A stretch of DNA of 64,000 bases from the NCBI GenBank assembly GCA_032716605.1, contig CM064572.1, forward strand, positions 44,660,563 to 44,724,562, given 5' to 3'. Both the position numbers and the translations under genes were made by a program. Below are positions 1-9,410 of this stretch, in pieces; within the stretch, counting starts at the first letter, position 1; every line of letters starts with the position of its first letter. This DNA is from Paralithodes platypus. Lineage: Eukaryota > Arthropoda > Malacostraca > Decapoda > Lithodidae. A model generated the notes under the pieces. The model did not search any database and had not been told where the DNA came from. It worked only from the letters and a program-made list of their open reading frames with translations.

Positions 1-6
1 CAGGGT

Positions 7-3000
7 GTGTTGCCCCTGGGGGGACCACCGGTAATTTCAAACATTGTAGCACCTTCACCTCCTCAAGGGTTAACTCCAGAATTATTGCTTCAGCTCGAAT
101 TAGCTAAGATCCAGCAGCAAATAGAATTAGCCAAGATAGAAGAGAGAAAAACTATCAGTCAGCAGTCTCAGCACATAGAGCTAGTAAAAATCCAAGCGGA
201 TTTAGAGTCGACTAGGTACTGTGCCGACATGGACGTAGAGAAGTCGCGAGTAGAGGCAACGGGACAGCGACTTGGGGCTGGTAACCGTGTTCATGATCAA
301 TCTCTCTCGCACTTATTGAAACTGGTTCCGGTGTTTGATGAGAGTGGTGTAACAGAATTTTTCACACGCTTTGAGAAGAAGTGCCAGGAACACCAGTGGC
401 CAGAGAATAAATGGGCAGCACTTGTATCCTCTAGATTAATAGGCAAGGGTCTTAAAGCCTACGATGCGTTACCTTTGGAGTCATGTATTGTGTATGAGGA
501 TCTCAAGGAGGCTGTCCTGAAGGCTTACGAACTGCAACCAGAAACGTACCGTTTGAAGTTCCGGGGTGTAACTAAGGGAAGAGATAGCACCTTTTTGGAA
601 CACGCCCGGGACTTGTCCGATGCTATGGGGAACTGGCTCCGATCTGAGAAGGTAACAACGTTTGATGGAGTTAAGCAGTTGATGATGTTGGAGCAGTTCT
701 TTAAGAGCACGGGCGGTGATCTAACTTTGAACTTAAAGGAGAAAAACCCAAGAACTCTAGTCGAAGCAGAAGAAATGGCTGATCGACGGCTGTCGTTGAT
801 TCGGGGTTGCGGGTTCTCACAGAAGTACGATGTAAGTGCTAAGGACCGTTATCCTCCCCCTCCCCGTAACAATGACACATTTAAACAGAAGAGCCATGAA
901 ACTAAAACTGAATCCAAACCTTACACCACACCGTATGTGAAAAGTCAGGGGCCTTTTACATCACAGTATAAGCCGAAACCGAAATTTATGTGTTTTAGTT
1001 GCCACCAGGAGGGTCATAAGGCAAATGAGTGCCCTAGTCGACCTCCTCCGGCAGCCGTGTCTTTTGCTGACGGCATTGGAGTGTTCAAGAGGACATCTGA
1101 GTTTGTTAGAGGCATTTCTTCTGAGGTAAATACACTGCCAGTGCAGAAGGATCCGGAAGGCTTATTCCCTGTCCGTGATGCCTTTAGTGACCACAGGGGA
1201 CTCAGTTGTGTGGAGTGGGGGGGTAGAAGACATGAGGTGAGAATTTTGCATGACACTGGGGCATCGCAAACACTGTTGAGAAATTTCACTGGTAAACCTG
1301 TCAATACGGCGCGGGTGGTTGTGGTTCAGGGAGTTAATGCGACAAGGTCATACCCGCTTGTAAGAATGAAGGTGGAAGTTGATGGTGTGACTCGGGACCT
1401 GGATGTAGGAATTGTGGAGAAGTTACCTGTTGGGGGCGTCGACTTCCTTCTCGGCAACGACTTTGCGGGACCTACTTCTGAGGCTCCACCCTTGGTCGTT
1501 GCCGAGAAGCCGGCCGACGTGAGTAGGGAGGAGCAGGAGTGGGTTGAGAAGTGTCCGGTGCAGCCTATGGCGTGTGTTGTCACCGGAGATCCTGCATCCA
1601 AGGAGTCACATTCTGGTCAGCAATCTTTAGATCAGCGGAGGAAGGGTACCGAGAAGGGGTTGAAAGTTGATGCGGTTCAGAGTTTAGTATCAACGGACCT
1701 TCTCGGGGACTCATTATTAGGACCACATTTCGAGTCTGGAGAAGACCCAGTAACTGTTCCTGAAAGGGCAGAGGATGGGCTTAAAAAGACGAAAGAGTTG
1801 AAGGAGGACAGTGATGCACAGTCGGGAGATGTAGCAACAAGGTACCCTGACGAGTACCCTGTGAGAAATGGGTCGGCGAAGACAGTGGTCCGAAGCTTGC
1901 TAGTGTATTTTCCCCGGTATGGTTACCCGCAGGGGATTCAGTCAGTCCAGGGACCCAACTTCACTTCTAGCCTCTTTGTACAAGCAATGACGCAGCATGA
2001 GATTGTTGGGGTTGTGTCATCTGCGTATCATCCGGAGAGCCAGGGTGTGTTAGAGCGATGGCACTCAGCCTTGAAATCTGTGCTTCGTTGTTGTTGCTTT
2101 GAGAGTGGGAAGGATTGGGATCTTGGCCTGCCATGTGTTTTGTTTGCTGTGCGAGAGGTACCTGGGGAGAGTTTGGGATTCAGCCCTAATGAGCTCGTCT
2201 TTGGACACCGTGTCAGAGGGCCTCTCCATATGGTTGAAGAAGTATGGGAGGGCGCAGAAAAACCTTGTTCTATGCTCAAGTGTGTCCTCGACAGTCGAGA
2301 ATGGATGTTGCGCAGCCTGGAGTTGGCTGGCCGTAATTTGACTAGCTCTCAGGCCCTCAGGAAGGACAGGTACGACCTCAAGGTTGAACTCAGGGAGTTT
2401 CACGTGGGTCAGGTGTTGTTTCTACTGCTCCTTGTAGGTCACCCCTTATCCGCGAAGTACGCTGGTCCTTATAGGGTGGTGGAGGAGCTATCAGACCTGG
2501 ATTACTTGGTAGCCACTCCAGACAGACGGAAGCGCAATCAGTTATGTCATGTTAATACCATGAAGGAGTATGGGAGGCACCCCCCTGAGCCTCTCACTGT
2601 GCCTGTGATGACGTTTAGCAGTCAAGGTGGAGAAGGAGAACGGGACAGTCAAGCTCAGGTGGAGGATAACTGGAAGGATAAGAAGTTCAAATGGGCGCCT
2701 GAGTGTGAGAAGGTGTTTAGAGAAGTAAAACACCTGTTGTGCACTCACCCGATCCTCAGGGCCCCTGACTTTAGCCTACCTTTCCAACTAGCAACGGAGG
2801 CTAGTGGTGCGGGGGCTGGTGCCGTCCTTGTGGAAAAGGACGATGATGGGCTGGAGCATCCTGTTAGTTTCTGCTCGGAGAAGTACAATTTGGCCCAGGG
2901 GAGCTGCTCTGTTGTCAAGGAGCTGCTAGCGGTTGTGCTTGCGCTGGGGCATTTCGAGGTCTATGTTCCATCCTATGGTCCGGTCGTTGTAGTTTACCCA

Positions 3001-3063
3001 GATCATCACCCTCTCAAGTTCTTGGACCAGTTTCACAATCGGAATATGAAGCTGACCAGGTAG
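7..3063 (+). CDS. Element A Gag-Pol fusion, internally deleted (Gag, protease, partial integrase, RNase H remnant)
   Basis: A single open frame of 1018 codons with no true start in view. In order: a Q/E/K-rich coiled-coil segment (residues about 25-80), a capsid segment with a SCAN-like part (about 180-260), a knuckle CFSCHQEGHKANEC (about 331-344), and a retropepsin-like site DTGASQTLL (about 416). The frame then jumps into the middle of integrase, so the H-H-C-C finger and first catalytic Asp are missing. The second Asp is replaced (SVQGPNF where D has SDQGSNF). A second jump at about 2673 removes the whole reverse transcriptase and lands in RNase H, where TDAS reads TEAS and YTDHH reads YPDHH. 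Both deletions keep the frame, yet integrase and RT cannot work. Gag and protease could still be made; whether they are expressed is unknown. Confidence 0.8.
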   Translation: MLPLGGPPVISNIVAPSPPQGLTPELLLQLELAKIQQQIELAKIEERKTISQQSQHIELVKIQADLESTRYCADMDVEKSRVEATGQRLGAGNRVHDQSLSHLLKLVPVFDESGVTEFFTRFEKKCQEHQWPENKWAALVSSRLIGKGLKAYDALPLESCIVYEDLKEAVLKAYELQPETYRLKFRGVTKGRDSTFLEHARDLSDAMGNWLRSEKVTTFDGVKQLMMLEQFFKSTGGDLTLNLKEKNPRTLVEAEEMADRRLSLIRGCGFSQKYDVSAKDRYPPPPRNNDTFKQKSHETKTESKPYTTPYVKSQGPFTSQYKPKPKFMCFSCHQEGHKANECPSRPPPAAVSFADGIGVFKRTSEFVRGISSEVNTLPVQKDPEGLFPVRDAFSDHRGLSCVEWGGRRHEVRILHDTGASQTLLRNFTGKPVNTARVVVVQGVNATRSYPLVRMKVEVDGVTRDLDVGIVEKLPVGGVDFLLGNDFAGPTSEAPPLVVAEKPADVSREEQEWVEKCPVQPMACVVTGDPASKESHSGQQSLDQRRKGTEKGLKVDAVQSLVSTDLLGDSLLGPHFESGEDPVTVPERAEDGLKKTKELKEDSDAQSGDVATRYPDEYPVRNGSAKTVVRSLLVYFPRYGYPQGIQSVQGPNFTSSLFVQAMTQHEIVGVVSSAYHPESQGVLERWHSALKSVLRCCCFESGKDWDLGLPCVLFAVREVPGESLGFSPNELVFGHRVRGPLHMVEEVWEGAEKPCSMLKCVLDSREWMLRSLELAGRNLTSSQALRKDRYDLKVELREFHVGQVLFLLLLVGHPLSAKYAGPYRVVEELSDLDYLVATPDRRKRNQLCHVNTMKEYGRHPPEPLTVPVMTFSSQGGEGERDSQAQVEDNWKDKKFKWAPECEKVFREVKHLLCTHPILRAPDFSLPFQLATEASGAGAGAVLVEKDDDGLEHPVSFCSEKYNLAQGSCSVVKELLAVVLALGHFEVYVPSYGPVVVVYPDHHPLKFLDQFHNRNMKLTR

Positions 3064-3640
3064 TCACTAAGGTTATTGGTATATAACCTGGACATACGCC
3101 ATATTGCCGGTTGTGACAATGTGGTTGCAGATGGTCGTTCAAGGGTATATGATCCTGGGTAGATTGACACACGGGTAGCCTCCTGCTTTAGTTTGAATAG
3201 TATTTTGCGCTTGGTGCATGTTGGCTCGCGGTTGTAGCCTAGCGTATTGGGTCGTAAAGCAGGAGTTGAGCGTTTGGTATAGAAGAAAAAACTAGGCTTG
3301 CCCCTATAGTGCAGCCGAAATAAACAAATTAAAAACATAAAAATCAAATAAAAACTCTTTCTTTGATAGTTGAATTTTTTCAGTATGTTATAGCAGTAAT
3401 TCTGAGTTGCACTCCTCTCAGAATGCTGGGCTAGAGAAGCTCGCTCTTGAGGAGCATAACTACATATAATTTAACCTATTGTGTTGGGGAGGGTTATATT
3501 TTTGAAAAATGTTTTGTTGAAGAACTGTGCCAGATATTTTACTGCCGCTGGGTAATGGGAAGTGGAGATATAGCATGGGTTCTAACCATCAGATTTTTGT
3601 GAGCCTTGGGGCCTCTGAGAAAAATCTTTGGGGGGGGGGG

Positions 3641-5438
3641 TGACGTTAACCACTCCGTTAGAACCGCATGGCTTGTCCTACAGTGACTCGCTAGGATCGC
3701 CAGGGCAGTGGATGGGGCTACAGTTTATGTATTAGAGTGTGCTTTATTTCATATGAAAGCTCGTGTCATGGGCAGTCCAGAAAGGCTCTTTGTTTTCACC
3801 CATGTCAAGGCTTTTTATATTTAATTGTAAAGTATATGTTTTATCATTAACTAGTAATGATGGGATCTGGGAGAGAGAGAGAGAGAGTAGAACAGAGTGA
3901 GAGGGGGGCGCGCAGTGTTTTTGCCCCGCTCGATTACGTCACGGCTGGCTGCCTCGTGGGGGTTGGTTGAGAGAGGTCCTTACCATGCTGCTAGCTCCCT
4001 TGCTAGTGGCTAGAGGACTTGTTACCGTTATTTTTCCACGCGGCTCGACCTAGTCCCGGTATATATACTGGTTCCTCGCCACTCTCTCCCTCAGATCTGG
4101 TTTCTAGAATGCATCCATCTTTATCCCTTGCTACCTGTCCCCCGATCTGCACCTGAGAATCTTTTCCTCTGCCTACCTCTCTCTTTTTTCATATCTTTCA
4201 CCACCTTTTATTAAGATTATACCCCCTCTGGTTAACTCTGCAATATCAGCTTAATGCTGGCCAGTTGTATTGTGCATTAAGGTCTGATATAACCTATGTA
4301 TGTTTAGTTGTTAAGATAAGTTGATCACGAAGCATTGGTTGGCATTCATATTGTTTAGTACCGCTTCCTTTAATTATTAGTGTTCTGCTGGATTAGATAA
4401 TGCTAGACTAGGGGTCTGATATTATAAGGTATTGTTTCCTATGAGTGCTGGCTTTAAGAAAAAGCTGCACGACATACCTGAGAACTGGAGTTGATTGAGT
4501 AAATTCTAGTCTGTGTGCCATTGAGAGTAGAGCATGCACGAGTGAGGGCTTTTTGCCTATACCATTCTGCACTGTTCTAAGCTCGTTGTTTGTCTTTGAG
4601 GTACGCCAGGAGAACGCTTAATACTTCGGTATTAAGGTTTCTCAAGAGAGCTACCCTACCCTATAACGTAATATTTGACGCACAGACTTGAGATTTACAC
4701 TAGGCTATGCGGCATGCCATGCGCACCAGTATCTCGTATCATTGACTCTAGCTAGACTTCATCAATCATAGTAGACATTAAGTATATTAATCCAATTACT
4801 CTTTTTATGCATACCCATTTATGATTACACAAGCATTTCGCAGCCTAGTTTGATGTATTGAGACACAAACGACTTAGGCTCTTTTTGTTGATAGGAATAC
4901 TGCATTGTCGTGCCGATTATTATTGTTGTAGCGTTTAGGATATTCTTGGCCCCGACTGCATTATATATTCTGCCTTTTTGTGTGCATAGCCTGCACGAGC
5001 ATTGTTCCGCTGCCTGCCTTTTTGGGTTCCATTTCCGATACGAGCATCTTTATAGCATCTAACATTTAAAGAAGATTCCTTGTTAGTGTTGAAGGACTTT
5101 AGTGCACTTTCTTTCAGGAAGGAGTGCCTGACATTTATTGATTAAAGTAACGTAAGCTGTAACTTCTCTTACCACCTTACTTTGAATACCATAACCAAGC
5201 ACCTTCGGTTATAGGTAGTAATAGGCTGTTTTCACATAACATTAAGCCTAGAGTAGACGCACATTTATTGAGAGTTTGATAGCCTATTATTGTATATAGA
5301 ACTCTGTAGAGTATTTGTGTTCTTTGTTCACTGGGAATATACATCAGAGGTTGGAGCTAGCGCTTTCCGTTGTAACATTTATGCCATTACTAGTCCAATG
5401 AATAAGAGCCCTGATATATTTGAACCCCAGTCATAACA
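3641..5438 (+). repeat. 3' LTR of element A (LTR family 1)
   Basis: Begins TGACGTTAACC directly after a run of G and ends ...CATAACA. Near-identical sequence recurs inverted at 21859-23617 and forward at 26908-29201. Those copies begin TGTGACG, so the first two bases here are probably mutated to GG. A (GA)n run lies near 3873 and a TATA-like box at 4060. Length about 1.8 kb. Confidence 0.85.
4060..4067 (+). promoter_or_regulatory. TATA-like box in LTR family 1
   Basis: GGTATATATACTGG, followed about 30 bases downstream by a pyrimidine-rich stretch ending CTCAGATCTGG, a layout suited to a pol II LTR promoter. The box is conserved in the D-element LTR at 27337-27344. Activity is inferred. Confidence 0.4.
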
Positions 5439-6406
5439 GCCTCCAATAGTTGCACCTCCTCCTCAAGGTTTCACTACAGAAATGCTCTTCCAGCTTGAGA
5501 TGGCTAACCAGCAGCGGCAGTTTGAGATGGCTAAGCGACAGGCTGATCTCGAACTCACTAAGGCTAAACAACAGACTGATCTCGAACTCGCGAGAATAAA
5601 AGCCCAGTCGGAGGCTGAGTCTACCAGGTACCGTGCAGATATCGATCTTGAGAAGACTCGGGTGGAAACGACAGGGCAACGTCTCGGTGGTGGGAATTGT
5701 GGGCATGATCAGTCTTTGTCGCACCTGTTGAAGCTAGTCCCTGTATTTGATGAGTCGGGTGTCACCGAATTTTTCATGAGATTCGAGAAGAAGTGCCAGG
5801 AAGACCAGTGGCCTGGGGAGAAGTGGGCAGCCCTTGTTTCCTCTAGACTTGTGGGCAAGGGACTCAGGGCTTATGATGCATTGCCTATAGAGTCGTGTAT
5901 TATCTACGAGGAACTCAAGGAGGCTGTCCTGAGAGCATACGAACTACAACCAGAGACGTACAGGTTGAAGTTCCGGGGTGTTACCAAGGGTCGGGAGAGC
6001 ACCTTTTTGGAACATGCCCGGGAGCTGTCCGATGCTTTTGGGAATTGGCTGAGGTCGGAGAAAGCTACTATGTTTGACGACATTAAACAGTTGGTGCTTT
6101 TAGAGCAGTTTTTCAAATGCACGGGCGGCGACCTGACGTTAAACCTGAAAGAAAAGCAACCAAAAACTCTACAGGAGGCAGCTGAGATGGTCTGACTGCC
6201 GGCTATCACTATTTCGTGGGTGCGGGTCTGCCCAGCGTAGTGAGGCAGGTAACAAGGGGCGTGATGCCCCACCTCCCCGAGTTAGTGATATACCTTATGC
6301 AAACAAGTACAAGAGCCATGATACAAAGACTGACCACAAGACTAGCACTGTCCCGTTTAAGAAGGGGCCGGGCCCTTCCCAGTACCAAGGGAAGCCCAAA
6401 GGGGAG
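5439..6406 (+). pseudogene. Element B gag (frameshifted)
   Basis: The open part from about 5482 to 6195 encodes a coiled coil with repeats of the type QFEMAKRQADLELTKAK, then the capsid segment EKKCQEDQWPGEKWAALVSSRL and a SCAN-like stretch ending LLEQFFKCTGGDLTLNLKEK. Around 6187-6240 bases are lost relative to element C (which reads AEMADLRLSLIRGC), shifting the frame. The basic linker and the CCHC knuckle follow in other frames and rejoin the long frame at 6407. It is non-functional as written. Confidence 0.75.
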
Positions 6407-8596
6407 TTGGAGTGTTATCTTTGTCATAAAAAGGGGCACTTTGCAAGAGTCTGTCCTAGCAAACCACCTACAGCAGCTGTGTCTTTGGCCTGCAACATAG
6501 GTGTGTCTCCGAAGTCGTCTGAGTTTGCCCGGGGCAGTTCGTCAGAGGCTGAGGCACAGCCAATGCAGAAGCACCTGGGAGGCTCGAACCCTGCTCAGGA
6601 TGTTTTTTGCGACCATAGAGGGCGGGGTTGCGTGATGTGGGCGGGGCGCAAGTATGGAGTAGAGGTCTTGCGTGATACAGGTGCTTCCCAGACTCTGATG
6701 AAAAACTTGACTGGCTACCCTATAAACGCGGCTCGGGTGGTAGTGGTGCAGGGTATTAATGCAACTCGGTCATACCCGCTGGTGCGGTTGGAGTTGGAGG
6801 TGGATGGTGTGGCACATGAATTGGATGTCGGGATTGTGGAGAAATTGCCAGTGGAGGGCGTCGACCTTCTTCTCGGCAACGACTTTGCAATGCCCGCTTC
6901 TGAGGTTCTACCCTTAGTCGTTGCCGAGAGGCCGGCCGACGTGAGTAGGGAAGAGCAAGAGTGGGTCGAGCGGTGCCAGACACAACCCCTGGCGTGTGTT
7001 GTCACCCGAGCTCGGGCAGCTAAAGTGTCACAGCCTAGTCCTCCGTCTTCAGACCAGCGGAGGAACGATCAACAGGAGGAGGCTAAAGCTGGAGTTGGTT
7101 TTAAGAGTTTTGACTTGGCGGCTCTCCTGGGTGATTCAGTATTAGCACCATTACTTAATTCTGGAGTAGCCCCTGGGCCTGTCATCGAGAGTGACGAGGC
7201 TGGGCATGACGAGTCTCCACGACAGCAACGTTATGTACATCGAGAGAGACAGAGGGAGCAGCCCAGTATCGGGGAAGGTCATGGATTGCTCCGGGAGCAG
7301 TTAGATCGCTTGGCACCCTCAGATATACGTCGGTTGCAACTAGAGGACCCTGAGCTCCAAATGTGTGCTAATGGAGCTGTAGAGCTCGACGAGGACGGCG
7401 ATGCACAGCCAGGAGAATTTTTTTATTTAGAAGGCATCCTCTATAGGCGTTTTCAAGACCCTAAACGTAGTTGGCAAAAGGGGTCCGGAGTAGTGGACCA
7501 GTTGGTGGTGCCACGGGAGTGCAGGGATAGCCTACTGAGGTTGGCGCATGACATACCACTGGCAGGACATCTAGGCGTGAGAAAAACGGTGGCGCCTTTA
7601 GAAAAATTGTTTTGGTGGCCGGGGTTGAAGGGGCAGGTGGTGACCTGGATAGCAATGTGTCATACGTGCCAGAGGGTTAGAAAACCTAACCAAACAATTC
7701 CGAGAGCCCCGTTGCACCCCATTCCTGTCAGTGGACTGCCCTTCAGTAAGGTCATCATTGATATGGTTGGACCCCTACCCCCTACTAGTGCCGGTAATAA
7801 ATTTCTATTAACTATCATGGATGTGGCCACTCGTTATGCTGATGCATATCCAATGAGAAATGGCACGGCGAAAACTGTTGTCTGGAACCTGCTCTTGTAT
7901 TGCTCGCAGTATGGTTACCCGCAAGAGGTGCAATCGGACCAAGGTTCTAGTTTTACATCTAATCTGTTCAAACAAACTATGATTCAGCATGGCATCAGCA
8001 CTGTCGTCTCTTCTGCGTATCACCCGGAGAGTCAAGGGGTGTTGGAGAGGTGGCACGCCACGCTGAAAAGCATGCTTCGATGTTACTGCGCAGAGAATGG
8101 AAAGGATTGGGACCTTGGTCTGCCGTATGTTTTGTTCGCGGCAAGAGAAGTACCTGGAGAGAGTCTCGGTTTCAGTCCGAATGAGCTTGTTTTCGGGCAT
8201 CAGGTGAGGGGTCCTCTCCACATGGTGAAGGAGATGTGGGAGGGCACTAGGCATATTGTTCTGCGAGATAAGTTGCAACTTCTTGTTCCTGAGCGACAAG
8301 AGGAGTTGTTTACTAGGCTGTGGCAGTCCGTCCGCATGTTTGTTGCTTCTCCAGGCCTGATGTACGGGGTAGAATCCGACATGGAGGCTGGAGACAGTGC
8401 AAGGCTCGAGTTGGTTCCCTACCGTGTGAATCCTGCTCGACAGCCTGTTGTGAAGGCGGAGCTGGACGGCGTGTGGAGAGGGGGTCTGAGGGATGAGGGA
8501 TATTGTGAGTGTCGTTGCCAGTGGCTTTGCAACCTGAGTTTGGTGGCAGAGTCTGTGTGTATGTTGATTGCAAGAGTGTGGAAGCATTATCCCTGA
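6407..8596 (+). CDS. Element B nucleocapsid knuckle, protease, integrase and RT N-terminal remnant
   Basis: 729 codons open. Residues 3-16 are the knuckle CYLCHKKGHFARVC. A protease site DTGASQTLMKN lies near residue 89 and LLGNDF near 163. The integrase has the zinc-binding H-H-C-C finger (HDIPLAGH ... CHTC), then IIDMVGP (first Asp), SDQGSSF (second Asp) and ESQGVLERW (Glu), so the D,D(35)E triad is present, with a chromodomain-less C-terminal part. After about residue 610 the sequence falls apart: PERQEELFTRLW and LVPYRVNPARQP align with the start of RT but are very divergent. There is no RT catalytic core. The integrase could be active if expressed; this is inference from motifs. Confidence 0.8.
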   Translation: MECYLCHKKGHFARVCPSKPPTAAVSLACNIGVSPKSSEFARGSSSEAEAQPMQKHLGGSNPAQDVFCDHRGRGCVMWAGRKYGVEVLRDTGASQTLMKNLTGYPINAARVVVVQGINATRSYPLVRLELEVDGVAHELDVGIVEKLPVEGVDLLLGNDFAMPASEVLPLVVAERPADVSREEQEWVERCQTQPLACVVTRARAAKVSQPSPPSSDQRRNDQQEEAKAGVGFKSFDLAALLGDSVLAPLLNSGVAPGPVIESDEAGHDESPRQQRYVHRERQREQPSIGEGHGLLREQLDRLAPSDIRRLQLEDPELQMCANGAVELDEDGDAQPGEFFYLEGILYRRFQDPKRSWQKGSGVVDQLVVPRECRDSLLRLAHDIPLAGHLGVRKTVAPLEKLFWWPGLKGQVVTWIAMCHTCQRVRKPNQTIPRAPLHPIPVSGLPFSKVIIDMVGPLPPTSAGNKFLLTIMDVATRYADAYPMRNGTAKTVVWNLLLYCSQYGYPQEVQSDQGSSFTSNLFKQTMIQHGISTVVSSAYHPESQGVLERWHATLKSMLRCYCAENGKDWDLGLPYVLFAAREVPGESLGFSPNELVFGHQVRGPLHMVKEMWEGTRHIVLRDKLQLLVPERQEELFTRLWQSVRMFVASPGLMYGVESDMEAGDSARLELVPYRVNPARQPVVKAELDGVWRGGLRDEGYCECRCQWLCNLSLVAESVCMLIARVWKHYP

Positions 8597-8894
8597 CAGA
8601 CGCCTATCCATTACCCAGAGTTGACGACACCATAGACCGCTTCGGGGCTGCCTCGCTCATCACGAATGTAGAACTAGTGAAGGGTTATTGGCAGGCCCCG
8701 TTGCCGGAAAGAGCGAAGAGAAGTGCCAGTCTTGCGATGAACTGGGCAGTTTGTCAGTGTCAGGTGTTGTTGTGCTGCCGGAACACAAGTTGGATGTGTG
8801 GCATGTTGAGGGCACTGATAATGTTTTGGCTTTGTTTGCAGGAGAGCCCTCGCTGTTCAGTCAGTGTCTGTCGTGGGTGGAGGATCCGGGGTAG
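8597..8894 (+). pseudogene. Element B RT/RNase H remnant
   Basis: Two frames are needed. One gives AYPLPRVDDTID and LVKGYWQAPLPERAKR, the RT region before the active site. The other gives HVEGTDNVLA and CLSWVEDPG then stop, matching the C-terminus (GCDNVIADCLSRVDDPG) of elements C and D. The RT palm (YLDD) and nearly all of RNase H are deleted between them. Confidence 0.7.
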
Positions 8895-9410
8895 GCTAGC
8901 ACAGTATGTTGGTATAGCCGCCTGTCTTGGCTCGTGGTGTATTTTTGCGCTGGTGCTTGTTGGCTCGCGTGTGTAGCATCAGTGTAGGGTCGCAGGGCAG
9001 GAGTTGTTGGCTTTGATTAGAAGAAAATTAGGCTACATCTATAGTAGCCGCCAAAAACAACATTAAAATAAAATATGAAAAATTAAATAAAAACTCTTTC
9101 TTTTAATAATTAATTTTAAGATAATATTGTAGCTGAGTACTGAGTGCAGATGATTTTCCTTCAGTAGGCTGTGCTTCTTAAAGCTCGCTCTGGGAGCACA
9201 ATGTTATGAATTAATGTATTATATTTGGGAAGGGTGATAAGATTTTTTTATATAAAAATGTTGTTGTATTTTTTTTTTTTGAGGAAACTGAGCTTGCATT
9301 CCATGAGAGGCGGAGTGGTTAGGAGTGGCAGATTCTAGCGACATTCTGCCTGTTCAGATATGGGCTCATGGTTGAGTGTCCCATTTCTTGGGGGGGGGGG
9401 GGGGGGGGGG
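8895..9410 (+). other. 3' untranslated region and polypurine tract of element B
   Basis: About 500 bases, AT-rich, ending in a run of more than 20 G (9391 on) just before the LTR. No gene is seen. The long homopolymer may be mis-sized in the assembly. Confidence 0.6.

Larger units (their letters stand above)
1..5438 (+). mobile_element. Element A: Gmr1-like Ty3/gypsy LTR retrotransposon, 5' part outside the window
   Basis: The internal region enters from the left edge already inside gag. It runs through Gag, protease, an integrase remnant and an RNase H remnant, then a ~575-bp 3' untranslated stretch, a G-rich polypurine tract (about 3620-3640) and the 3' LTR. The LTR ends at 5438 and the next base continues the gag of a different element (B), so A is inserted inside B. 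The same family is represented by element D, which allows the internal deletions of A to be mapped. Family assignment is from visible domains and their order; the 5' LTR and primer-binding site are not in the window. Confidence 0.85.

Noticed and set aside
5895..6077. Small frame MYYLRGTQGG... inside gag
   Set aside because: Alternate-frame shadow of the element B capsid.
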